DNA from: Berryella intestinalis
GTDB lineage: Bacteria; Actinomycetota; Coriobacteriia; Coriobacteriales; Eggerthellaceae
Length of the DNA stretch: 64,000 nucleotides
Assembly: GCF_000814825.1 (NCBI RefSeq)
Contig: NZ_CP009302.1
Location: forward strand, 434,001 to 498,000
Reading direction: 5' to 3'
The notes under the pieces were generated by a model. It was not told the DNA's origin. It ran no database searches and saw only the letters and a program-made list of their open reading frames with translations. How positions within the stretch are numbered: position 1 is the first letter of the stretch; each line of letters starts with the position of its first letter. Made by a program: the position numbers and the translations under genes. Of this stretch, positions 1-8,368 are shown piece after piece.

Positions 1-1026
<1,026 letters not shown>

Positions 1027-1049
1027 GCTCGCCTTATTGAAACTGAGAA

Positions 1050-1085
1050 AACGACCCGCCGAATCGATCCGGCGGGTCGTTGTTT
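1050..1085 (+). terminator. Rho-independent terminator after aspS
   Basis: Perfect 11-bp stem (ACGACCCGCCG at 1051-1061 with its complement at 1070-1080), 8-base loop, followed by TGTTTTCT. It separates aspS from the wall-protein gene. Confidence 0.9.
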
Positions 1086-1112
1086 TCTATACCTTTTAGG
1101 CTCCTGATGAGG

Positions 1113-1118
1113 TAGAAT
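1113..1118 (+). promoter_or_regulatory. Possible -10 of the wall-protein gene
   Basis: TAGAAT lies 52 bases before the ATG at 1170, downstream of the aspS terminator. No good -35 is seen 16-18 bases upstream, so this is tentative. Confidence 0.35.
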
Positions 1119-1169
1119 CCCAGCCAAGAGGGTTTGTTGTCATAACTTTTGCTTGAGCAAGGAGCGAAT

Positions 1170-4100
1170 ATGGTAGGGTCGCACGGTGTTGCGCGCCGGG
1201 TAGGGTGCGCTCTCGTCGCTTTCGCATTGGTGGTCGGCTTGGCGCCCGTCGGGTCGATCGGGGCGTTCGCCCAGGAGGGCCAGCCGGTTGATGGGGAGGC
1301 TTCGCCCGCAGCCGCGCCTGCCGTCACCGAGGCCGCGGGCACGCTCGAGGTTGTCGGCGCCTCCGAAGCCACCGCATCGCCCGAGGCACCAAGCGCCGCC
1401 GATGCGCAGGGTGCTGCGGCGTCCCTCGCGCTGGCGCCTCAGGCAGGCGTTCCGGTACCGAAGTTCACCCAGCTTGCGATCTTCGACGGCTCTCCGGCCC
1501 AAGGCGGTACCCAGCTGTTCGACCTGCTGGCGGGCGATCAGCCCACGCTCGATGCGGGCAAGGAATACTACCTGGCCGTGAAGGTGATGAAAGACCACCC
1601 CACCGACGACACGTGGGTCGCCCTCGACTTTCCCTGGTGGGTCGATGCTGTGAACATGGTCGGCAATGCGGCCTGGAACAAAGCGGGCAGCGAGATCGAC
1701 CACACGTCGCTTGACAAGGTGCTGAGCTTCAAAGCGGCCACGGGCGCGAGCGCCGCGCGCAAGACCAGCGCCGGGCGCGTTGCCTACCATATCCGCAACA
1801 CCGCCGAGGCCAGCGTGAAGGAAGCGGGCTTCCAGGTGTCGTTCCGTCCCGCCAAGGAGTACTCCAACGGCAGCAAGGACAACCAGACCTGGGCGCTTCC
1901 GGCCAACCAGTTCGCGTTCGAGACGGGCGCCATGAACGGAGCGGCCGAAGGCGCCGTTTCCCAGCGCGTGGCCACGACCAGGGTGGTCGAAACGGGCTCG
2001 AACAATTTCAACTACTACGAAAGCTATTTCCCCACCGTGGCCTACGACGATATGCAGCGTTCGGCGCGCGATGCGTGGGCGGGCTACTTCTGGGAAGGCA
2101 CGGTTTGGACCAAGGTCGAGTTCGATGCGACCTATCCCACCGGCGCTACCGTGGGCGACGTGACCTTCGGTGGCGTGAAAGCCGAGAAGGGCGCCGCTCA
2201 CGACAACGGCGACGGATCGTCCACCATCCACTGCGTCGTCAACCAGCCGACGGGGCACGGCAGAAACCCGGCCGAAGTCGGGGCCTCGATGAGCTTCCCG
2301 AACACGCCGGCGTTTCCCAACGGATCCGAGCAGGTGATGACCATCACCAGCATGACGTCTGCAACCTGGGGAGACGAGAACGGTCATCTGCGGGAGGGCA
2401 GCACGGATCTGAGGTGGACCATCCTTGACGGAGCCCCGGAGGTCACCATCGAGCCGTACAACGAGAGGCGTTACGATTGGCACGGCATGGAGGGCATCGA
2501 GCATAACGCCCTTCTGGGCGAAGCCGACCTGCGGGCTCGCGGCGCCAAGAACGGCATCCAGACCGAGAGCCAGATGATCAGCATTACCTATGCTCCGAAC
2601 GCCATCGTGCGCGCGGTGAACATCCCGCTGTTCGATGATCATGCGGATACGGTCACCATCAACGGAACCGACTACCGACTCGCCGACGTTGCCGAGATGC
2701 ACGAGGTGTCCGCAGGCGACACCAACGGCTACGCCACCATCGTGAACACCAAGCTCGGGCTCGGTCCGAACGATTCCATCGAGACGCTGGTGTACGAGGT
2801 GGGCAAGATGCGCGGCGGGTACACCTCGCGTCTGGATTCGGGCGACCACAGCGACGAGAACAACCTCAACCGCCTGTCGTCGTACGGGTCGGTCACGGAC
2901 GGAAAACCCGCCGTGGCGGAGTACCGCGTATACGAGAAGGGGACCGATCCCGCGCTTTCCTCCGAGGCGAACAAGAAGGTCGCTTCGGTGAAGGGCATTC
3001 CCGTCAAGGAGAAGGTGCTCGTGTACCGCCAGGGCACCATCCCGGGAAAGCCCGCCATCACGAACCCGCACATGACCGCAGGTGACGAGACCACGGTGAA
3101 CCTGCGCCTGTGGGTTCCGCCCTACCCGGAGCTTTACGGGCACAGCAGCGCGTATGACGAGGAGCCTGCGCTGTACCTGGTGCTGCAGAAGGGCTTCGAG
3201 CCGATGAAGATGGTCATCGACGGCACCGAGGTCGCTTTCGAGGACGTAACGGCCAAGGCGTCAAACCCGCCGACCGACGGCACGCGAATCCTCAAGTACC
3301 AGACGCCTCCGAAGACCCATACGGGCTACTACGCCTCCAACCAGACGTACTCGAGCTTCGACGTGAGCTTCACCATGGGCACCGACACTACCATGAGCGC
3401 TTCCACGTTCGATCTCGGTAAGATGATGTTCGTGGGGGCGGGCACGTCTTCGGTGGACGGCGCCTACCAATACACCACGTCGCCTTCCCAGAACAACAAC
3501 GTGTACGGCATCAACACCGGCAAGCCCCTGGGTCCTTTGACCGGCGAATTCACGGTTCAGGAGTATAAGGGCATCGAGGTATCGAACGCTCTGCAGGCCG
3601 TGCGCAACGGCTCGCCGCTTGGCACCTGGACGGTGTTTCGCGCATCCGACCCCGACAACACCCGCGTGAGCCTGGGCTTCGACTACAAGGCTCAGTACAA
3701 GCTGGTGGTGACGAACCGGACGAAGGAAAACGCCCGCGGCGGCAGCGTGTTCATTCCGGTTCCCAAGGCCGGCCAGGACTTCGGGGCGGCGTTCAACCCG
3801 GATGGCGCACAGGCCTTCGACATGACGTTCACGCTGCAGGGTGCGCCTGCTGACGGATGGACGGTGTCCTACCTGAAGATGAAAGACGGCGTGTCCTACG
3901 CCGAGCGCACGGCGCCCGCAGACGGCGACTACGCCGTGGTCTCCGATCCGGCCGATGCCGATATGATCATGCTCAACCGCGAGGGGGAGATTCCCGACGG
4001 AGCGGGCTACGAATTCGTCTTCGACGTGGTCACGCCCGATATGGCGAAACTGAAGCTGCCTGCGGACGGCTCCTTGGTGAACACCTGGAATTGCGCGACG

Positions 4101-5612
4101 CGCTACACCATCGGCACCACCACGGTGGTTCCTCCCACCGCGCACTTCTCGGCGTCTGCCGCGCTGAATCCGGGCACGGTGACGGGCCTGGTGTACGAGG
4201 ACCTCAACGATAACGGGGTGCAGGATCCGGGCGAGATGCCCCTCAGCGGCGTCGAGGTCAGGGCCGAGGCCTCCTATCTGGTGGAAAAAGATGGCGACGG
4301 GGTGAATGAAGGCGGTCTTTTGCCGCTCGAGCAGGGACGTGCGGTTGTGACCCAGAAGACCGGCGTCACCGCACTCGACGGAACCTACAGCTTCACCTTC
4401 CTGCGCGGTGCGCAGGCAGATGCGGCCGGTGGGAACGCCGATGATGCGCGCGTGGTCGTCACTGTGTCGAACCCCTTCCCGAAGACCTACCGGTTCAGCC
4501 CCACCACGGCTTCCGGCAACCGCCCCTCCGTGGTCACGCCGATAAACGAACAGGCTTCGGCCTTCAACGAGACTGCGGTCGCGCTGAACGCGTCGCACCC
4601 GACGGGTCAGGTCGATGCGGGCCTTACCCTGGTGGAACAGCACAAGGTGGTCGGGGACATCGCCGTGGCTAAGAAGGACGAGGCCTCGTTTACCACCGAG
4701 CACGATGCGGTGTACAAGACGAAGGCCGAAGACAAGCTCTCGTTCGGGTTCGCGTTCAAGACCTCGAGCATCAAAGACCAGATGACCGACGTTGAGAAGC
4801 GCTTCTACGGCAGCGCCGAGCCTCCGCGCGACAGCATCGCGCTTTCTGGTGTGACCAGCGCATTCGAGGCGCAGCTCACCTTCCCTGCGGGCGTGAGGCC
4901 GCCGACCGACCCGTCGGCGTACGCATTCAAGAGCCTGGCGGGAACCGATTTTTCCGGCGGAGCGGCGAGCAGCATGTATGCCGTGAAGGACGCGGCGAAG
5001 GTGGTTTCGCAATCCGATGGGACGACCAAGGTGACCGTGACTTTCGAGCTGGCCGATCCTGTCGCGTACGCCACCTACGCCAAGCTCCATGATGCGGTGT
5101 TCGCCGAGCCCGCCTACCTCACGCTGGTGGTTTCCGGTGTGGATGTTTCTGCGGCTCCCGAGGGGAAGAACCTGACGGTGGCGGGAACGGTCGTCGGTAG
5201 CATGGGCGCCAAGGCCTCCGTTTTCGGCCAGGAGCGCGATTTCTCCTTCGCTTGGGAGGCGGTGCAGGACAAGGACGTGACCGAAGGGGCCATAGGCGAC
5301 GGCACGGATGCCGTTCTCGATGGAGCTGCTGAAGCGATCCAGCTCACGCTGCAGGTTGAGAAGGCGGGCACGCCCGTGCCCGAGGATCCGGACCCGACTC
5401 CCACTCCGATCCCGGATCCGGACCCGACTCCCACCCCGGCTCCCGCGCCGACACCTGATCTGGCGCCCGATCCGCAGCCCGGCCGCACGGTGGTGGCTCC
5501 CGTTGCGCTGCCGGTGACGGGCGATGGCCCGATCGACCTGGCGGCTTCGCTTCTCGCTCTGGCCGCACTCGCAGTAGCGCTCGCCGCTGTGCGGATGCGC
5601 CGCAGCCGCTAA
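1170..5612 (+). CDS. Large LPXTG-anchored surface protein
   Basis: A predicted sortase-anchored cell-wall protein of 1480 residues. The ATG at 1170 is chosen because AAGGAG lies 5 bases upstream (1159-1164); an in-frame TTG at 1149 lacks such a site. Residues 1-36 form a signal peptide (RR, hydrophobic core, AFA). The middle 950 residues match no family I can name and look like repeated beta-rich modules. An SdrD_B/Cna-B-like domain lies near residues 1000-1105 (GLVYEDLNDNGVQDPGE). A Pro/Asp/Thr-rich wall spacer precedes the sorting signal: LPVTG at 1447-1451, a hydrophobic stretch and RMRRSR. Adhesion is an inference from architecture; the ligand is unknown. No sortase gene lies in the window. 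It appears monocistronic, between two terminators. Confidence 0.88.
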   Translation: MVGSHGVARRVGCALVAFALVVGLAPVGSIGAFAQEGQPVDGEASPAAAPAVTEAAGTLEVVGASEATASPEAPSAADAQGAAASLALAPQAGVPVPKFTQLAIFDGSPAQGGTQLFDLLAGDQPTLDAGKEYYLAVKVMKDHPTDDTWVALDFPWWVDAVNMVGNAAWNKAGSEIDHTSLDKVLSFKAATGASAARKTSAGRVAYHIRNTAEASVKEAGFQVSFRPAKEYSNGSKDNQTWALPANQFAFETGAMNGAAEGAVSQRVATTRVVETGSNNFNYYESYFPTVAYDDMQRSARDAWAGYFWEGTVWTKVEFDATYPTGATVGDVTFGGVKAEKGAAHDNGDGSSTIHCVVNQPTGHGRNPAEVGASMSFPNTPAFPNGSEQVMTITSMTSATWGDENGHLREGSTDLRWTILDGAPEVTIEPYNERRYDWHGMEGIEHNALLGEADLRARGAKNGIQTESQMISITYAPNAIVRAVNIPLFDDHADTVTINGTDYRLADVAEMHEVSAGDTNGYATIVNTKLGLGPNDSIETLVYEVGKMRGGYTSRLDSGDHSDENNLNRLSSYGSVTDGKPAVAEYRVYEKGTDPALSSEANKKVASVKGIPVKEKVLVYRQGTIPGKPAITNPHMTAGDETTVNLRLWVPPYPELYGHSSAYDEEPALYLVLQKGFEPMKMVIDGTEVAFEDVTAKASNPPTDGTRILKYQTPPKTHTGYYASNQTYSSFDVSFTMGTDTTMSASTFDLGKMMFVGAGTSSVDGAYQYTTSPSQNNNVYGINTGKPLGPLTGEFTVQEYKGIEVSNALQAVRNGSPLGTWTVFRASDPDNTRVSLGFDYKAQYKLVVTNRTKENARGGSVFIPVPKAGQDFGAAFNPDGAQAFDMTFTLQGAPADGWTVSYLKMKDGVSYAERTAPADGDYAVVSDPADADMIMLNREGEIPDGAGYEFVFDVVTPDMAKLKLPADGSLVNTWNCATRYTIGTTTVVPPTAHFSASAALNPGTVTGLVYEDLNDNGVQDPGEMPLSGVEVRAEASYLVEKDGDGVNEGGLLPLEQGRAVVTQKTGVTALDGTYSFTFLRGAQADAAGGNADDARVVVTVSNPFPKTYRFSPTTASGNRPSVVTPINEQASAFNETAVALNASHPTGQVDAGLTLVEQHKVVGDIAVAKKDEASFTTEHDAVYKTKAEDKLSFGFAFKTSSIKDQMTDVEKRFYGSAEPPRDSIALSGVTSAFEAQLTFPAGVRPPTDPSAYAFKSLAGTDFSGGAASSMYAVKDAAKVVSQSDGTTKVTVTFELADPVAYATYAKLHDAVFAEPAYLTLVVSGVDVSAAPEGKNLTVAGTVVGSMGAKASVFGQERDFSFAWEAVQDKDVTEGAIGDGTDAVLDGAAEAIQLTLQVEKAGTPVPEDPDPTPTPIPDPDPTPTPAPAPTPDLAPDPQPGRTVVAPVALPVTGDGPIDLAASLLALAALAVALAAVRMRRSR

Positions 5613-5693
5613 GACGGCGGTCCCGAGCGCGCGAGCCCGCTCGATCGCAGGGTGCCTCCCTGAAAAAAGGAGGCGACCCGCGCAATCTCTTCG

Positions 5694-5731
5694 AATAAGG
5701 CCTTCCTCCTGCGGGAGGGAGGCCTTATTTG
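5694..5731 (+). terminator. Terminator after the wall-protein gene
   Basis: Long hairpin: AATAAGGCC (5694-5702) pairs with GGCCTTATT (5721-5729), with a mostly paired inner TTCCTCC/GGAGGGA. It ends in a short T-run, and its 3' edge overlaps the TTTGTCCTATGA element in front of the next operon. Confidence 0.85.
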
Positions 5732-5741
5732 TCCTATGATT
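5728..5741 (+). promoter_or_regulatory. Candidate operator upstream of the NrfD/GntR/slipin operon
   Basis: TTTGTCCTATGA at 5728-5739 is identical over 12 bases to the right arm of the palindrome at 8232-8243 before the molybdoenzyme operon. It sits 44 bases before the ATG at 5783. A shared regulator is an inference from this match. Confidence 0.5.
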
Positions 5742-5782
5742 ATCACGTTCGATTCGACGGCAAGCGACCGAGGGGGTGGAAG

Positions 5783-6730
5783 ATGTTCGGAATGCCGGTT
5801 ATCTGCTACCTGTTTCTGGGCGGCATGGGCGCCGGACTGTGCATCTGCTCTTCGGTCGTCGCCCTGCTCGTGCCGGTCGAGCGCTACGGCGCGCGTCTCC
5901 GCTCGCGCGGTGCGGCGCCGTCTGTCCTGTACGCGGTCGTTCCGCGCGCCTACCGCATGCTCGTCGCGCCAGGGTACCTCGCCGCGGCCTTCTGCATCGC
6001 GGTGGGGTCGATCATGCTCCTCGTCGATCTGGGCGTTCCGAACCGGGCGACCCTGCTGTTCCAGTCGCCGACGACTTCGCTGCTGACGGTGGGTTCGTTC
6101 GCCCTGGTCGCGCTTTTCGCCCTCAGCGCCGTCTCGTCGGTGGGCTGGGGGCTGCCCTCGTCCCGATTCAGGGTGGGCATCCTGCGAAAGCTCGCCGCGG
6201 CGTCGGTCGCGGCGGGGGCGGTGGTTGCGGCGTACACGGGCCTTCTCCTGGGCAGCCTGGTGGCGGTCCCTCTGTGGTACGGTCCCTGGGTTCCCGCCCT
6301 GTTCGTTTTGTCCTCGCTTTCCTGCGGCGTGGCCGCGCTGCTCGCGCTGCTGTGCTTCACCGGGCTCGATGCCGCGTTCGCAAGCCTGGTCGAGCACGCG
6401 GTGAGGGCCGATGCCCTGCTCGTCGTCCTCGAGGCGCTCGTGTGCTTCGCGCTTCTCGCAACGGCGCTGAGCGGTTCCTACGCGGCCGCGGCCGACGGCG
6501 CGGCGGAGCTTTTGGGAGGGTCCCTGAGGGATCCGTTCGTCTTCGGCTTCATAGGGGCGGGGCTGGCGTGCCCTCTGGTCCTCGATGCCGTTGCGCTGTT
6601 TATGCGCAGGCGCACCGCCGCCCTGACCCTTGCGGGATCGGCGGGTATCCTGGCAGGTGCGTTCGCGCTGCGTTACTGCATCGTGATGGCGGGTGCGCAG
6701 GTGAGCTTCGTGCAGGGGGTGATGCGATGA
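5783..6730 (+). CDS. NrfD/PsrC-like membrane protein
   Basis: Integral membrane protein of the NrfD/PsrC superfamily, which normally passes electrons between quinol and an Fe-S partner. 315 residues and about eight hydrophobic helices. Family-like signatures are visible: YLFLGGMGAG near the N-terminus, DLGVPNRATLLFQSP, YTGLLLGS and a late LRYCIVMAGAQ. The ATG at 5783 follows AGGGGGTGG at a suitable distance; an upstream in-frame TTG at 5729 lies inside the terminator and is rejected. The stop overlaps the GntR start (ATGA at 6727-6730), so the genes are translationally coupled. No Fe-S or molybdopterin subunit accompanies it in this operon, which is unusual. It may serve the separate oxidoreductase operon at 8.4 kb or another complex. 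Confidence 0.8.
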   Translation: MFGMPVICYLFLGGMGAGLCICSSVVALLVPVERYGARLRSRGAAPSVLYAVVPRAYRMLVAPGYLAAAFCIAVGSIMLLVDLGVPNRATLLFQSPTTSLLTVGSFALVALFALSAVSSVGWGLPSSRFRVGILRKLAAASVAAGAVVAAYTGLLLGSLVAVPLWYGPWVPALFVLSSLSCGVAALLALLCFTGLDAAFASLVEHAVRADALLVVLEALVCFALLATALSGSYAAAADGAAELLGGSLRDPFVFGFIGAGLACPLVLDAVALFMRRRTAALTLAGSAGILAGAFALRYCIVMAGAQVSFVQGVMR

Positions 6731-7137
6731 GGGCGAGGGAATCGAAGCGGATCAGCTTTGCGGTCGACGAGACGAGCGACGTCCCTCTGTGGGTTCAGCT
6801 GCGCAACCGCATCGCGTACCTCATCTCGTCTGGCTATCTGGAGCCGGGCGACGCCCTTCCGACGGTGCGCGCCCTGGCATCCGAGGCCTCCATCAACTAC
6901 AACACAGTGAACAAGGCGTATCTGGGGCTGAAGTCGGACGGGCTGATCGAGTCCACCCCGGGGCGCGGAACCATCGTGTCCAGCGGGATCGCGAGTGAGG
7001 ACGACGCCCAGTTCCAGCAGATCGACCGGATCCTGCAGGAGTGCATCGCCTCCTGTCGGGATCTGGGGCTTTCGTTCGAAGATATCCAGAGACGCATGAA
7101 CGCCAAGTTGGCGAGCTTGAAAGGAACCCGAGAATGA
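6727..7137 (+). CDS. GntR family regulator, YtrA-like
   Basis: A 136-residue transcription regulator. Residues about 20-85 are the GntR winged helix-turn-helix (PLWVQLRNRIAYLISSGYL, LPTVRALASEASINYNTVNK, GRGTIV). The short C-terminal tail, about 50 residues, is too small for a FadR or HutC ligand domain; this is typical of the YtrA subfamily, which often controls its own membrane-protein operon. It overlaps the NrfD gene by ATGA and the slipin gene by another ATGA at 7134-7137, giving a tight three-gene unit. Autoregulation through the TCCTATGA element upstream is possible but not shown. Confidence 0.9.
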   Translation: MRARESKRISFAVDETSDVPLWVQLRNRIAYLISSGYLEPGDALPTVRALASEASINYNTVNKAYLGLKSDGLIESTPGRGTIVSSGIASEDDAQFQQIDRILQECIASCRDLGLSFEDIQRRMNAKLASLKGTRE

Positions 7138-8129
7138 TGGGAATGAAGAAACCGGCCCCGTTCGAGACGGGCTCGCGGCGCTTGCCGGAGGGCCGTCGGA
7201 TTTCGTTGCGCGATTCGGTCGCCGTCGACGTCAACACCGAGATCGTCGGCGAGCGCGCGTCCAATTCGGGCATCATCCTGTTTTCGACCGTCGTGTTCGC
7301 CGTGACGTTCGGAGCGGTTGTGCTGGCATCGTTCGCGCTGCGCTCCGCCGTCGACGTCCTGGCGGTGTTCGCCGCCCTGGTGGTGGCGTCGCTGGCGACG
7401 CTTTCCACCCACATCGCGCAGGAATGGGAGCGCGTCGTGGTGCTGCGCCTCGGCCGTTTCCAGCGCCTGGCGGGACCGGGCATGTTCCTGACCATCCCCG
7501 TGTTCGAGAGCCTTGCCATGCGCACCGACAGCCGCGTGCGCGTGACGACGTTCGGAGCCGAGCGCACCCTTACGTCCGACCTGGTCCCGCTCGATGTCGA
7601 CGCGGTTTTGTTCTGGGTGGTGTGGGATGCCAAGGCGGCTTGCATGGAAGTCGCCGACTTCACCAAATCGGTCGAGCTGGCCGCCCAGACGGCCCTGCGC
7701 GATGCGATCGGGCGCGCGGGCGTGGCCGAGGTGGCGCTTCGGCGCGAGCAGCTCGACCGCGAACTGAAGAAGGTGCTGGAAGAAGAGGTTGCCCCGTGGG
7801 GCATCACCATCATGTCGGTCCAGGTGCGCGACATCCTGATCCCCGACGAGCTGCAAAACGTCATGTCGCTCGAAGCCCAGGCCGAGCAGCGCAAGAAGGC
7901 CCGCATCATCCTCATGGAGGCCGAGCAGGACATCGCGGCCATGCTCGACGAGGCGGGGGAGAGCTATTCCGATAACGACCGCGCGCTCAACCTGCGCGCC
8001 ATGCACCTGCTGTACGAGAGCATCAAGGACACGGGAAGCTCGGTGGTGGTCCCCAGCGCGCTCAGCGAGGGCTTCGGCTCCGCAAAGGCCGATGACCTGG
8101 CCGATATCCTCAAGAAGCTGGGTCGGTAG
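7134..8129 (+). CDS. Slipin (stomatin/SPFH family) membrane protein
   Basis: A 331-residue SPFH/stomatin protein of the slipin type, expected to oligomerise at the membrane and organise or regulate partner proteins. Two hydrophobic segments lie at about residues 45-90. The SPFH domain follows, with family-like stretches RVVVLRLGRFQRLAGPGMF, MSVQVRDILIPDELQNVMS and QAEQRKKARIILMEAEQDI. The start at 7134 has AAAGGA at 7120-7125 and overlaps the GntR stop. Slipins are often paired with NfeD proteases; here no NfeD is present and the partners are an NrfD protein and a GntR regulator. No terminator is evident after it. Confidence 0.9.
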   Translation: MMGMKKPAPFETGSRRLPEGRRISLRDSVAVDVNTEIVGERASNSGIILFSTVVFAVTFGAVVLASFALRSAVDVLAVFAALVVASLATLSTHIAQEWERVVVLRLGRFQRLAGPGMFLTIPVFESLAMRTDSRVRVTTFGAERTLTSDLVPLDVDAVLFWVVWDAKAACMEVADFTKSVELAAQTALRDAIGRAGVAEVALRREQLDRELKKVLEEEVAPWGITIMSVQVRDILIPDELQNVMSLEAQAEQRKKARIILMEAEQDIAAMLDEAGESYSDNDRALNLRAMHLLYESIKDTGSSVVVPSALSEGFGSAKADDLADILKKLGR

Positions 8130-8188
8130 CCGCCCGTCGGAACAGCGCGGCTTTCCGGTGCGACGGAGCGGGTCGATACTATTTTCAA

Positions 8189-8224
8189 CATAGGATAATG
8201 CAGGTAGAAATTGTCATAGGATAA
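8189..8224 (+). repeat. Two direct copies of CATAGGATAA
   Basis: CATAGGATAA occurs at 8189-8198 and again at 8215-8224. The second copy is part of the left arm of the palindrome at 8208-8249. The 26-base spacing is about two and a half helical turns. Probably half-sites of one DNA-binding protein. Confidence 0.6.
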
Positions 8225-8249
8225 ATCTTGTTTTGTCCTATGACAATTT
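8208..8249. promoter_or_regulatory. Palindromic operator before the molybdoenzyme operon
   Basis: A perfect 14-bp inverted repeat: AAATTGTCATAGGA (8208-8221) and its exact complement TCCTATGACAATTT (8236-8249), with a 14-base spacer. The right arm lies between a possible -35 TTGTTT (8228-8233) and -10 TATGGT (8252-8257), a place where a bound protein would block or recruit polymerase. The half-site recurs before the NrfD/GntR/slipin operon. The regulator is unknown. Confidence 0.7.
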
Positions 8250-8368
8250 GATATGGTTTCCCCACCGATACGGATTCGCTCGAGGGAAGCGAAGGCGGGC
8301 GGGAGCGCATGTCCGGGGGAGAAGAGAGAGCCCGGTGCGCTTCCTCGACAATAGGAGGGGGAATCACC

